This document shows, one piece after another, positions 44,597 through 53,700 of a DNA stretch of 64,000 bases. The notes below the pieces were generated by a model. That model did not search any database. It saw only the letters and a program-made list of their open reading frames with translations, and was not told the origin of the DNA. Position numbers and translations under genes: made by a program. Location: NCBI RefSeq assembly GCF_002286775.1, contig NZ_NSGJ01000019.1:24132-88131 (forward strand). Reading direction: 5' to 3'. This DNA is from Myroides sp. N17-2. Its GTDB lineage: Bacteria > Bacteroidota > Bacteroidia > Flavobacteriales > Flavobacteriaceae. Position 1 is the stretch's first letter. Each line of letters begins with the position of its first letter.

Positions 44597-46567
44597 ATGA
44601 GAAAAGAGCTATTGAAAATAAGCTTATTCGGTATGCTATTACTGGCAGGAGTGCATACTCAGGCTCAGAAAGTAGCAGAGAAGAAAGCGGATAAAGAATA
44701 TCAAACCCAAGCTTATGTAGATGCCATCAAGATTTATGAGCGCATCGCAGGTAAGGGGTACACTAACGCAGATATGCTGAAGAAACTAGCAGATGCGTAT
44801 TACTTTAACGGAAAGTTACCAGAGGCTAATCAGTGGTACGAGCAGTTATTCGACGGCGAGTATGACGATAAAGGCAAGGAGGCTATCCCATCAGAGTATT
44901 ACTATCGCTACGCTCAGACGCTAAAATCTGTAGAGAACTACGACAAGTCAGGTCAGATGATGCAGGAGTTCGCTAAGTTAGAAGGAAACGACTCTAGAGC
45001 ACAGCTTTTTGAAGCAAGCAAGGATCGCTACCTAAAAGAGATAGAGAACAACTCAGAGCGCTATGAGCTAAAGAATATCGGAGTGAATACTGCGTATTCA
45101 GATTATGGGGCTACTATTTATGGAGATCAGTTAATCTATACGTCAGCTCGTCAAACAGATCATCAATCAGGTAAGCGATTACACGAGTGGACGAATGAGA
45201 GTTTTACAAGTCTATTTAGCACGAAGATTAACGCAGATGGAACATTTGATGAGCCAGTGAAGTTCGCACCAGAGCTAGATACTAAAGTAAACGAGGCTAC
45301 AGCCGTGTTTACAGCAGATGGCAAGACGATGTACTTCACGCGTAACAATACAAGTGTAAAAGGAAAGAGACGTCTAAATAAAGACAACTCAACGCTCTTA
45401 AAAATATACAAAGCAACATTATCAGAAGAAGGCAAATGGGTAAATGTAGAGGAGTTACCATTTAACTCGGACAACTTTAATACAGCTCACCCAGCGCTTA
45501 CACCAGATGACAAATGGCTTTACTTCTCATCAGACAGAGATGGGACTATCGGTCAGTCAGATATCTTCAGAGTAGCACTATATCCAACAGGCGAATACGG
45601 AAGCGTAGAGAATGTAGGGAAGAAAGTAAACACATCAGGAAGAGAAACCTTCCCGTTTATCTCTAAAGATCACTTCTTGTTCTTCAGTTCGGATGGACAT
45701 CCAGGATTAGGAGGATTAGATGTGTTCGTAGCCAAGATAAATGTAGATGGAAGCATTGGACAGGTTACTAATATGGGAACACCTATAAACAGTAGCACAG
45801 ACGACTTCGGATTCTATGTGGATAAGAAAACCCACAAGGGATTTGTTAGTTCAAATAGAGCTAACTCAGTAGGAGGGGATGATATTTACTTCTTTATGGA
45901 GAAAGTATGTCACCAGATCTTAGAGGGTATTGTGTTTGACAAGGATACACAAGCGGTATTAGCCAATGCTAAAGTGACTATCTATAACAACGCATATACT
46001 GCTATCGGAGAGCTTATCACAGATGATAAAGGATACTATAGAGTAGAAGATTTAGACTGTAATAAGAAGTACCGTCTGAAGGCTGAGGCACCGAAGTACA
46101 ATACGGAAGAAGTATTAGTAGTGATGGATGCTAAGGCAGGTGGAGTGAAGAAACAAGATATTCCATTAGAGAAAACAGAAAAGCCAATCTCTAAGAATGA
46201 TGACTTGTTTAAGAAACTTAAGCTAAACCCTATCTACTTTGACTTTGACAAATCGAACATCCGCAGAGACGCATCGATCGAATTAATGAAGGTAGTAGAG
46301 GTATTGAAAGAATACCCAACGATGAAGATAGATGTACGCTCACATACAGATAGTAGAGGAAATGATGATTACAACTTGAAGTTATCAGATCGCAGAGCTA
46401 AATCAACTGTAGCGTGGATAATCAGTCAAGGAATCGATGCAAGTCGAGTAACAGGACAGGGATACGGAGAGACACAACTACAGAACAAGTGTAGTAATGG
46501 CGTACCGTGTACAGTAGAAGAACATCAGTTAAATAGACGTAGTGAATTTATCGTTACAGATTTATAA
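44597..46567 (+). CDS. PorE-like OmpA-family protein, locus A
   Basis: 656 aa. Signal peptide (LFGMLLLAGVHTQAQ). A TPR-like helical region at about 25-150 (YVDAIKIYERIAGKGYTNAD) is followed by a PD40-type beta-propeller at about 170-430 (FTADGKTMYFTRNN, DDKWLYFSSDRDGTIGQSDI). A carboxypeptidase-regulatory-like domain at about 440-520 (ILEGIVFDKDTQAVLANAKV) leads to an OmpA C-terminal peptidoglycan-binding domain at about 535-656 (IYFDFDKSNIRRDASIELMK, VRSHTDSRGNDDYNLKLSDR). This is the domain order known from Porphyromonas PorE, a T9SS component that links the barrel complex to peptidoglycan. It differs from the locus B copy at about ten residues only. It is the last gene of the locus A operon. 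Confidence 0.9.
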   Translation: MRKELLKISLFGMLLLAGVHTQAQKVAEKKADKEYQTQAYVDAIKIYERIAGKGYTNADMLKKLADAYYFNGKLPEANQWYEQLFDGEYDDKGKEAIPSEYYYRYAQTLKSVENYDKSGQMMQEFAKLEGNDSRAQLFEASKDRYLKEIENNSERYELKNIGVNTAYSDYGATIYGDQLIYTSARQTDHQSGKRLHEWTNESFTSLFSTKINADGTFDEPVKFAPELDTKVNEATAVFTADGKTMYFTRNNTSVKGKRRLNKDNSTLLKIYKATLSEEGKWVNVEELPFNSDNFNTAHPALTPDDKWLYFSSDRDGTIGQSDIFRVALYPTGEYGSVENVGKKVNTSGRETFPFISKDHFLFFSSDGHPGLGGLDVFVAKINVDGSIGQVTNMGTPINSSTDDFGFYVDKKTHKGFVSSNRANSVGGDDIYFFMEKVCHQILEGIVFDKDTQAVLANAKVTIYNNAYTAIGELITDDKGYYRVEDLDCNKKYRLKAEAPKYNTEEVLVVMDAKAGGVKKQDIPLEKTEKPISKNDDLFKKLKLNPIYFDFDKSNIRRDASIELMKVVEVLKEYPTMKIDVRSHTDSRGNDDYNLKLSDRRAKSTVAWIISQGIDASRVTGQGYGETQLQNKCSNGVPCTVEEHQLNRRSEFIVTDL

Positions 46568-46613
46568 GATACAATAGAACTATAATATCGTTCAAAAACG
46601 CAAAACAACAAAA

Positions 46614-46670
46614 TCAATTTTTTTTCGACCGATCCTGCTGTAGGATGCTAAACTAACAGTACTAAGCCAG
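46614..46670 (+). ncRNA. Conserved 3'-end RNA-like element, locus A copy
   Basis: A segment with CCGATCCTGCTGTAGGAT followed by TAAACTAACAGTA lies behind the ompA-like gene and recurs nearly unchanged behind the locus B copy (63256-63310). ATCCT and AGGAT can pair around GCTGT, and CTGT can instead pair with ACAG downstream, so two alternative folds or a pseudoknot exist. It sits immediately before a terminator whose own stem is not conserved between copies, which suggests that this element is kept for its own function, such as mRNA stability or a small 3'-derived RNA. Confidence 0.5.
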
Positions 46671-46672
46671 AA

Positions 46673-46702
46673 ACGCCTTCCTTAACGGAGGGCGTTTTTT
46701 TT
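46673..46702 (+). terminator. Terminator of locus A operon
   Basis: ACGCCTTCC (46673-46681) pairs with GGAGGGCGT (46687-46695), one G-U pair, 5-nt loop, then T residues to 46702. It ends the locus A operon. Confidence 0.85.
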
Positions 46703-48060
46703 ATGCCTTTATTCATTATGGAAGGGATAAATATATTAACTCATAAAAGGTAATGAAGCATAGGATGTCTTTTCGTCCTTAAAGGGTTGCGCGTTAAAAA
46801 TGGCATCGTGTAGATTTTTCTAGCGAAGAAGCTAGATGTTGCACAGGCATAAGTGCCAGTATGCACAAATTCTAAAGAATTAAACTCTGTAGAGCACTAT
46901 ATACACTTATTTCTCTCGCTTCCTCAATTTGACTTATTAGTATAGACTCGCCTTAAATGGCATACAGATTTAACGCTCAACAGGGTTTAATGTAATGTTG
47001 CCCTTACGGGAGAGTTCAAGGAGAGTTGAAGATGAGTCATAAGACCATACATGGGCAAAAATTTCTCAGCCCTTGTACTGTCCTATGATTCTCCTATAAA
47101 TGTCCTAGGATTTCACAGCAAGCCTTGCATTTACTGAAGGCAAAGGGTATTGTAGGGAAATAGGTGACTAAAGTGGTTTTGGTTAAATGACTGTATTTTA
47201 GGTGTTTATATAAAACAGGGATTGAAAAAAATGTACATAAAATTAAATAAGTAATGACTCAGATCACATTTAGGGGGTGTTGGTTAAAAAAAAGGCGGTT
47301 TAGAATGACTAAAAAGTGTTTTTTTGCTCTTTTAAGAAGGAAAATTAAAAAAAAGGTAAAAAAAATTGTGTGAAGTATTTTAGAAATGAAGTTGTGTAAG
47401 TGTCTTATGATGTGTCTGCTAAGGGAGTCAATATCTTTATGATTCTATGTATTAAAGCTTGTGTATACTTCAGAATAGAATTGTTATTCTTTAACCCAAA
47501 ATACACATTAGCCAGATACTATAAAGCAATTCTACTTCATGGCCCTTTCATTAGTTCTAAAACCATACTATTATAGTATGCTTTCGTCACTAATTCAGGC
47601 CTATTTTGTATAACTACTTTTCGTTGATCTATCTATCACTTACTATGGAGTAAATAGTAGTGTTTTAAGAGATTTGATGTGTTTAGTTTTTATAATTTGA
47701 GTGGTGGAGTTGTTTTATTTATAAAAACGGTCTATGTGTTAAATTAAAATCGAGTAGGGAGAATATCGTGTATTGTTTTAAAAGCTGTACTTCTATTGTG
47801 TTTATTAAGTGAGTATTGATTGCTAGTAGGTGGTCATAATGCGATTAATACCTGTTTTTAGGAGGGTTTGAGGGGGTATTTGTGATGTTTAGAAAAAATT
47901 ATGAATTAATTATAAGATTTATCTAATATGTATACTTGTTGTTAAAGTGTATTATAATAAAAGTTAGTTGTTGTTTATATTGTATATTAAAAATACTATA
48001 ATGGTTAATTTTAGTGTATGATTAATAGTGTTTTCTTCTCAATGTGTTAGAAATATGATA
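46703..48060. other. Intergenic between loci A and B with hairpin cluster
   Basis: About 1.36 kb without a supported gene. The first part is less AT-rich than typical spacer and has three consecutive hairpins: AGGA/TCCT (46762-46779), TCTAGC/GCTAGA (46819-46836) and GGCA/TGCC extended by TGCA/TGCA (46840-46865). Further on, GGGC/GCCC pairs near 47053, and TGTCCTA(T/G)GATT is a direct repeat near 47080 and 47110. CATACTA/TAGTATG forms a 7-bp hairpin at 47564-47580. A small RNA in 46755-47120 is possible. The last ~400 bases are AT-rich and hold the upstream region of locus B. Confidence 0.4.
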
Positions 48061-48109
48061 TAAATTTGTGACCACAAGTGAATAAAGTGTCTTATGTATA
48101 GAACACTTT
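48061..48109 (+). promoter_or_regulatory. Promoter box and 13-mer of locus B regulator gene
   Basis: TAAATTTG at 48061-48068 is a -7 box identical to that of locus A (31822-31829). The 13-mer GTCTTATGTATAG at 48089-48101 is shared with locus A and lies between AAAGTGT (48084-48090) and ACACTTT (48103-48109), a perfect 7-bp inverted repeat. It overlaps the ATG at 48094. Confidence 0.45.
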
Positions 48110-49158
48110 TATTTATTAGAATTAAGTATATGTTATTAAAAAAGAAAGTCCCCACTTTTAGTAATAGCTTTGAATTATTGACTTTGCTAACTACTATTAT
48201 TTTTATTTTAGATTTCATAGTATTCTATTTTGATCTGAATATTGATGTATTATTATTGTTTTTGCCTTTAATGGTGACAATTATTAATTTTAATGATTCA
48301 GGTAAAGAATCTGTTAAACTATTTGACACAGTAGGTTTCATCGTGTTGATGATTGCTATTTTTTGCGATTATATTACGCCTGTAAAGATGAATGTCATCT
48401 TTGCAATAGGAATGTTTGCTTTGACTATATCTTTTTATCTAGCTTATATAAAGAGACAAGGACAGGTGAATAATATTATCATTCGCAATTATTTTCATAT
48501 TTTCTTTGTTGTATTATCGTCTATTAGCTTTTTGAAGTTTTTATACGCAATCAAAGTGCATACATTCTTAAATCAACCTAGTATTATCGAATTCTTTTTG
48601 TTTTCGGTACTGGTATTCTATGTGGCATTAACTGGAATACATTTATTGATGTTACAGGCTGGAAAGAAAAATGACAACAGAGAAAGAGTGTTTACAACAA
48701 GTAATTTGACAATCGAGAATGTTAGCAAGAAAGTTGAACAGGTAGATAGAATTATACATGTAGAAGAGGAGATTGTTCAAATTGATAATGCAGTAGTATC
48801 TACAACAACTAAGGTTGGTAGAGAAATTATTAGCTTTTTAGAAAATGAAGATGCTTATTTAGATGCGGATTTTTCTTTACAAGATCTTGCTACAGCTTTA
48901 GATATAAATAGAATCGAATTATCAGAGGTGATTAATAGAGAGTTGAATAGTAACTTCTATTCTTTAGTTGCCCAATATCGCATACAGAATGCAAAGCAAT
49001 TATTACGTGATAAACAGAATTTATTGATAGAAGGTGTAATGCAAGAAGTAGGTTTTAATTCTAAAATTACATTTAATAAGTATTTCAAAAACTTTGTGGG
49101 GATGACTCCTTCTGAATTTAGAAGACAAAATATCGTTAATGAAGTTGTTTTGGGATAA
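48094..49158 (+). CDS. Membrane-bound AraC-type regulator, locus B, first of pair
   Basis: 354 aa from ATG 48094. The alternative ATG at 48130 (MLLKKKVPTFSNSF) would give an N-terminus like the locus A homologue and leave the conserved 13-mer upstream, so the start is uncertain. About six to seven membrane helices span residues ~28-195 (LLTLLTTIIFILDFIVFYF). The C-terminal AraC HTH lies at about 260-348 (LQDLATALDINRIELSEVIN, FNSKITFNKYFKNFVGMTP). It matches the regulator at 31977 in place and design. A linker of ~60 polar residues joins the membrane part to the DNA-binding domain. It probably responds to a membrane signal and controls the locus B surface operon; the second regulator follows 192 bp later. 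Confidence 0.82.
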   Translation: MYRTLLFIRIKYMLLKKKVPTFSNSFELLTLLTTIIFILDFIVFYFDLNIDVLLLFLPLMVTIINFNDSGKESVKLFDTVGFIVLMIAIFCDYITPVKMNVIFAIGMFALTISFYLAYIKRQGQVNNIIIRNYFHIFFVVLSSISFLKFLYAIKVHTFLNQPSIIEFFLFSVLVFYVALTGIHLLMLQAGKKNDNRERVFTTSNLTIENVSKKVEQVDRIIHVEEEIVQIDNAVVSTTTKVGREIISFLENEDAYLDADFSLQDLATALDINRIELSEVINRELNSNFYSLVAQYRIQNAKQLLRDKQNLLIEGVMQEVGFNSKITFNKYFKNFVGMTPSEFRRQNIVNEVVLG

Positions 49159-49350
49159 GTAAAATATTGAGCGCTTCAATGTGTTGATTATTAGTTGTTT
49201 TTGTGATTTTTGCTAAAGCTTTCAAATAATCAATAACGTTAAAGTATTGACTTCTATAGTAGCATTTAATTGGTATTTAGTAAATTCCAACTTTTTGAGA
49301 CTAAAATACAAGGCAAATTATAGAAATTTGCTTGTAGAAAAGTAGAAGTT

Positions 49351-50550
49351 ATGGCGAAGTATATAGTTACTGGTATTCTGTTATTTATTATGATTATTAG
49401 TGTTTGTCTAATTTGGCAAACCTATAAGCCATATCCTAATAAAAAAGCACCTAGCGTTTTTAGACAGTTTATATTTGTGATAGGTTGTCATGCATTAACT
49501 GTACTTTTAGGAATCACAGTATTCAAAGATAATTTGCTGTTGAGTAGTAGTTCTCCGTTTTTTTTATTTTACGGACTGTATTTTTTCTTGTTTATAGAGA
49601 GTATTACTACTTCATCATTAGTAAAAAGTAAAGCTGTTCTTTATAATAAACAGTTTTTGATACCTAGCTTTTTTGCTTCAGGTTATATTTTTTTAGCGTT
49701 AGTGTCAGATAAGCTTAGTGATCAGTTCATCTATGCCTTTTTTTATACACTATTTGCATTCGAGGGTGTTTTGACTGTTTATTATTCGGTCAAAACTTTT
49801 TCGTTATTAGTAAGCAGAACCTCTCTTAAGGATTCTTTGCGACTTCACTTTATGGCTATTAATACACTTCTACTGTTTATAGGAGTGGTTTTGGTTTCAT
49901 TTTTCTTCTTAGAATTTTCTTATTTTAGTTTGTATCGTATGCTTTTGGCTATAGCTGTCACTGGCTTAATGGTCTATTTGATGATGATATACAGATCTTT
50001 AGATCAGGTGTTTAGTGAGTCGAAATGCTTAGAAGGCAAAGAGAAAAATGATTTTAACTTTGTAGGTAACTCATTATCTGTTAATTATGTATCTATAGTT
50101 ACTGAAGAAAAAACCGATATAGAGCCGGATACTATAGAAATAGAAGATAATGAGAAGGTGAAATATTCTAAGTCAAAAATTGCTAGTGAATTATTAACTG
50201 ATTATAAGAACAGAATTAATAAAACGCTTATCGTACAGAAGCTTTATCTACATCCTGACTTTTCATTAGAGGATCTATCTGATATTACCAAGATATCAAA
50301 ACATCATTTGGGACAGTACTTTTCGAGTATTCACCATTCTAATTTCAATAAATTCATCAATCAACTTCGTATTGAGTATATAATTTCGTATATTCACAAT
50401 CACAAGGAAGCCAAGTTAAGTGTAAATGATCTTTTAGCACTTAGTCCATTCAAATCGAGGGCTTCTTTTTTTCGCAATTTTAAAGATTTTACAGGGTCAG
50501 CCCCATCCGATTACCTAAAGGCATATTACGAAAGTATTAGTCAAGACTAG
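49351..50550 (+). CDS. Membrane-bound AraC-type regulator, locus B, second of pair
   Basis: 399 aa with about seven membrane helices over residues ~5-215 (YIVTGILLFIMIISVCLIWQ, FIGVVLVSFFFLEFSYFSLY) and a C-terminal AraC-type HTH at about 295-390 (LEDLSDITKISKHHLGQYFS, FKSRASFFRNFKDFTGSAP). It is the counterpart of the gene at 32940. The second HTH helix region differs (LSVNDLLALSPFKSRA replaces the usual EECGF pattern), so DNA recognition may have changed. It lies 192 bp after the first regulator and 198 bp before the stalk gene. A TAnnTTTG box was not clear upstream. Confidence 0.82.
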   Translation: MAKYIVTGILLFIMIISVCLIWQTYKPYPNKKAPSVFRQFIFVIGCHALTVLLGITVFKDNLLLSSSSPFFLFYGLYFFLFIESITTSSLVKSKAVLYNKQFLIPSFFASGYIFLALVSDKLSDQFIYAFFYTLFAFEGVLTVYYSVKTFSLLVSRTSLKDSLRLHFMAINTLLLFIGVVLVSFFFLEFSYFSLYRMLLAIAVTGLMVYLMMIYRSLDQVFSESKCLEGKEKNDFNFVGNSLSVNYVSIVTEEKTDIEPDTIEIEDNEKVKYSKSKIASELLTDYKNRINKTLIVQKLYLHPDFSLEDLSDITKISKHHLGQYFSSIHHSNFNKFINQLRIEYIISYIHNHKEAKLSVNDLLALSPFKSRASFFRNFKDFTGSAPSDYLKAYYESISQD

Positions 50551-50748
50551 TTTTTGTAAGTATGTATGTTTCAGTAATCTAGTTTCATTTTATTATCGTT
50601 TCAATTAATTAGAGTTTAGTAAACCCCAATTATATAGGACATCTTTTGCGCGTTTTAAGCTAATCTTTGTTGTGTTATTTACATCCCCAATTTTGGGATT
50701 TGAAAATGCTAAAACAACTGTATAGAATAGATTAAAAAATAGCGAGTT

Positions 50749-53700
50749 ATGAAAAAAAGATTACTTCCTGTTGCACTTTTATTAGGAACTATGGCTGCCA
50801 ATGCACAAGTAGGTATTGGTACTGCTACACCTAATAAATCTGCAGAATTATTGATCGAATCAAAAAACCGAGGTTTATTAATACCAAACGTACCCTTAAA
50901 TAGTACTACTGATGCTGTTACTATTACTAATGGAAATGTTCAGAGTTTAATGGTTTATGCTACTAAAACTCAAGGTGACATTACACCTGGATATTACTAT
51001 TGGGATATTAATGTATGGAAACGTTTAACTGCTGATGCTGATATCCCACAGATAGTAGTAAACAAGTTTCAAGAAATAGTGAATAAGGATGGTGATAAAG
51101 TTCAAAATATCATCAAGAATATAGTTAAGAATACAGAAGGTAATGTTATCTACGAAGGTGATAAGTTATATACTTATACTAAAGAAGGTGATAAGGTAAT
51201 AAAACAAGAGATTAAAGATAAGCTTACTACTATCGTTTATGACGAGGCTAGTGGAGACTATATATATTATAACGAGAATGCTGTAGATCGCAATGGTAAG
51301 ATCATCGGTGAAGGTATTCGTATTAAAGTAAAAGAAACAGTTATCAATAAATTTGGTGATATCATCAATAATAAAACTGTTCAAGAACACATCACTAACT
51401 ATTTAGATGGAACGCACGTAGGAGGTAACGTTTATTATGAAGGTGATAAGCTTACTTATGTAACTAAAGAAGGTGATAGAAAAGAAGTTTCTATTAACTC
51501 TGTGGTAACTGCTAATGAAAGTAAGACTGCTATTATCACTGTAAACAAGAAACAATATTATGTAGCGGAAGAGTATTTAGTAGCTAATAAAGGTGTAGTA
51601 CCAACTACAGTAGATGCTGCTAATTTGCCTAAAGGTATCTATGCTGTTGATGTTGTAGGTGGTGTGGTGAATAACTTAGAAGAGATTGTAAATAACGGTC
51701 CTGTTAATGTAGATGGTCGTACATTCAAAACAGTGAATGATTATATTACTTATCTAACAGAATCTAAAGGTGGATTTACAAAAATCGTATATGATCAATC
51801 TACTGGTGATGTAGTATTCCAAGAATGGAATGAAACAACTCAAAAATATGAGAATGTAGATAACTCTAAGTTTAGCACTATCGTTAAAGGTAACGAGACT
51901 GTTACGACATTATTAGATAATAAAAACGGTACATATACTTATACTAGTGAGAATGGAACTAAAACTATCGTTGATATTCCATCAAGCGTAGTTAAGCAAT
52001 TCGAAACTATCGTTAAACAACCTGTAACTGTTGATGGACGTACATTCACTAATGTAGATGAATACATTAAATACGTAACTGAAACAAAGGGTGGATTCAC
52101 TAAGATTGTTTACAATAAAGAAGGTGATGTAGTGTTCCAAGAATGGAATGAAACAACTCAAAAATATGAGAACGTAGATAACTCTAAGTTTAGCACTATC
52201 GTTAAAGGTAATGAGACTGTAACTGCGTTAGTTAAAAATGCCGATGGTACTTATACTTATTATAATGAAAAACAAATAGGTGCAGATGGTCAACCATTAA
52301 CTGGAGAGACAGGAGTAACTATTGATCCTAAAGAAGTATCTGTGGCATTAAATACTACGAAGAATGTTTATGAGTTCAAAAACTCAGCAGGAGTTGTAGT
52401 TGGCGAGATAGATGCTAATGCAAAAGGTATTGCTTTCAACAAAGATAACACTTCATTTACTAGCACTAATGTACAAGACGCTTTAGTAGAGTTATTAAAT
52501 AAGATTACTACAGTAGAAGGAACTAGTGGAGATTTAGTAGTATCAGGAGGTCTTGAGTTTCTTGCTAAAACAACAGGAGTTAAAGCATTATTAGCAGATG
52601 CTAATATCCAGGTAGCTAATAAAGGAATTTCTACAGATAAATTAGGAGATAAAGCGGTTACATCAGAGAAGTTAAATGCAGGTGAAACAACAGAAGAAGG
52701 TGCGCGTGTAGGAATTGCAGATAAGGATGGAAATGTAGTTTACCAAACATTAGATACAGTTGTAAAAGGAAATGAGACTGTAACTGTGTTAGTTAAAAAT
52801 GCAGATGGTACATATACTTATTATAATGAGAAACAAATAGATGCAAATGGAGATCCTATAAAAGGAGCGACAGGAGTAACTATTGATCCTAAGCTTGTTA
52901 ATGTAGAAGATTTATCTAAAACAGAAGGTAAATATATCTTTAAGGATTCAAAAGGTAATCCAATAGCAACGATAAATATCAATTCAGATAATATTCTTTA
53001 TGATAGCACTAATTCAGGCTTAACATCAACAAATGTAAAAGATGCATTAGATGAGTTAGCAAATACAATTGCAACAAGTAAAGGAGATTTATCAGTATCA
53101 GGAGGGCTTGAATTTACAGGAACTACAGATGGGGCAGCTAAGCTATTAGCAGACGCAGGAATTCAGATCGCAAATAAAGGAATTTCTACAGATAAATTAG
53201 GAGATAAAGCAGTTACATCAGAGAAGTTAAATGCAGGTGAAACAACAGAAGAAGGTGCGCGTGTAGGAATTGCAGATAAGGATGGAAATGTAGTTTACCA
53301 AACATTAGATACAGTTGTAAAAGGAAATGAGACTATTACTACTTTAGTTCAAGGAACTAACATTAAAGTTTCTGAATTGAAAGAAGGTAATTCTATTAAA
53401 TATACTTTAGACGTTCCAACAGCTACTAAAGATGTAGCAGGTGTAGTAAAAGCAGGAGAAGGATTAAATGTAGATGGTGCTGGTAACTTAACAGTTAACT
53501 ACGAAACTGCTAAAGAAAAATTAGCTACAGGTAATGTTACTTCTACAACTATTGTTGTAAATAAAGGAGAAGCAAGTGAGGGATCTACTTTTAAAAATAT
53601 TGACTTAGAGGTTGCTCCTGGTACTAATGGACAAGTAATGGTTACTAAAGAAGGTAAAGCTACTTGGGTAGCACAATCAGAAATAGTGCCTACAACTACT

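Noticed and set aside
18349..47606. Shared 12-mer TCAGGCCTATTT at 18349 and 47595
   Set aside because: A repeated 12-mer is expected many times by chance in 64 kb, and the flanks differ.
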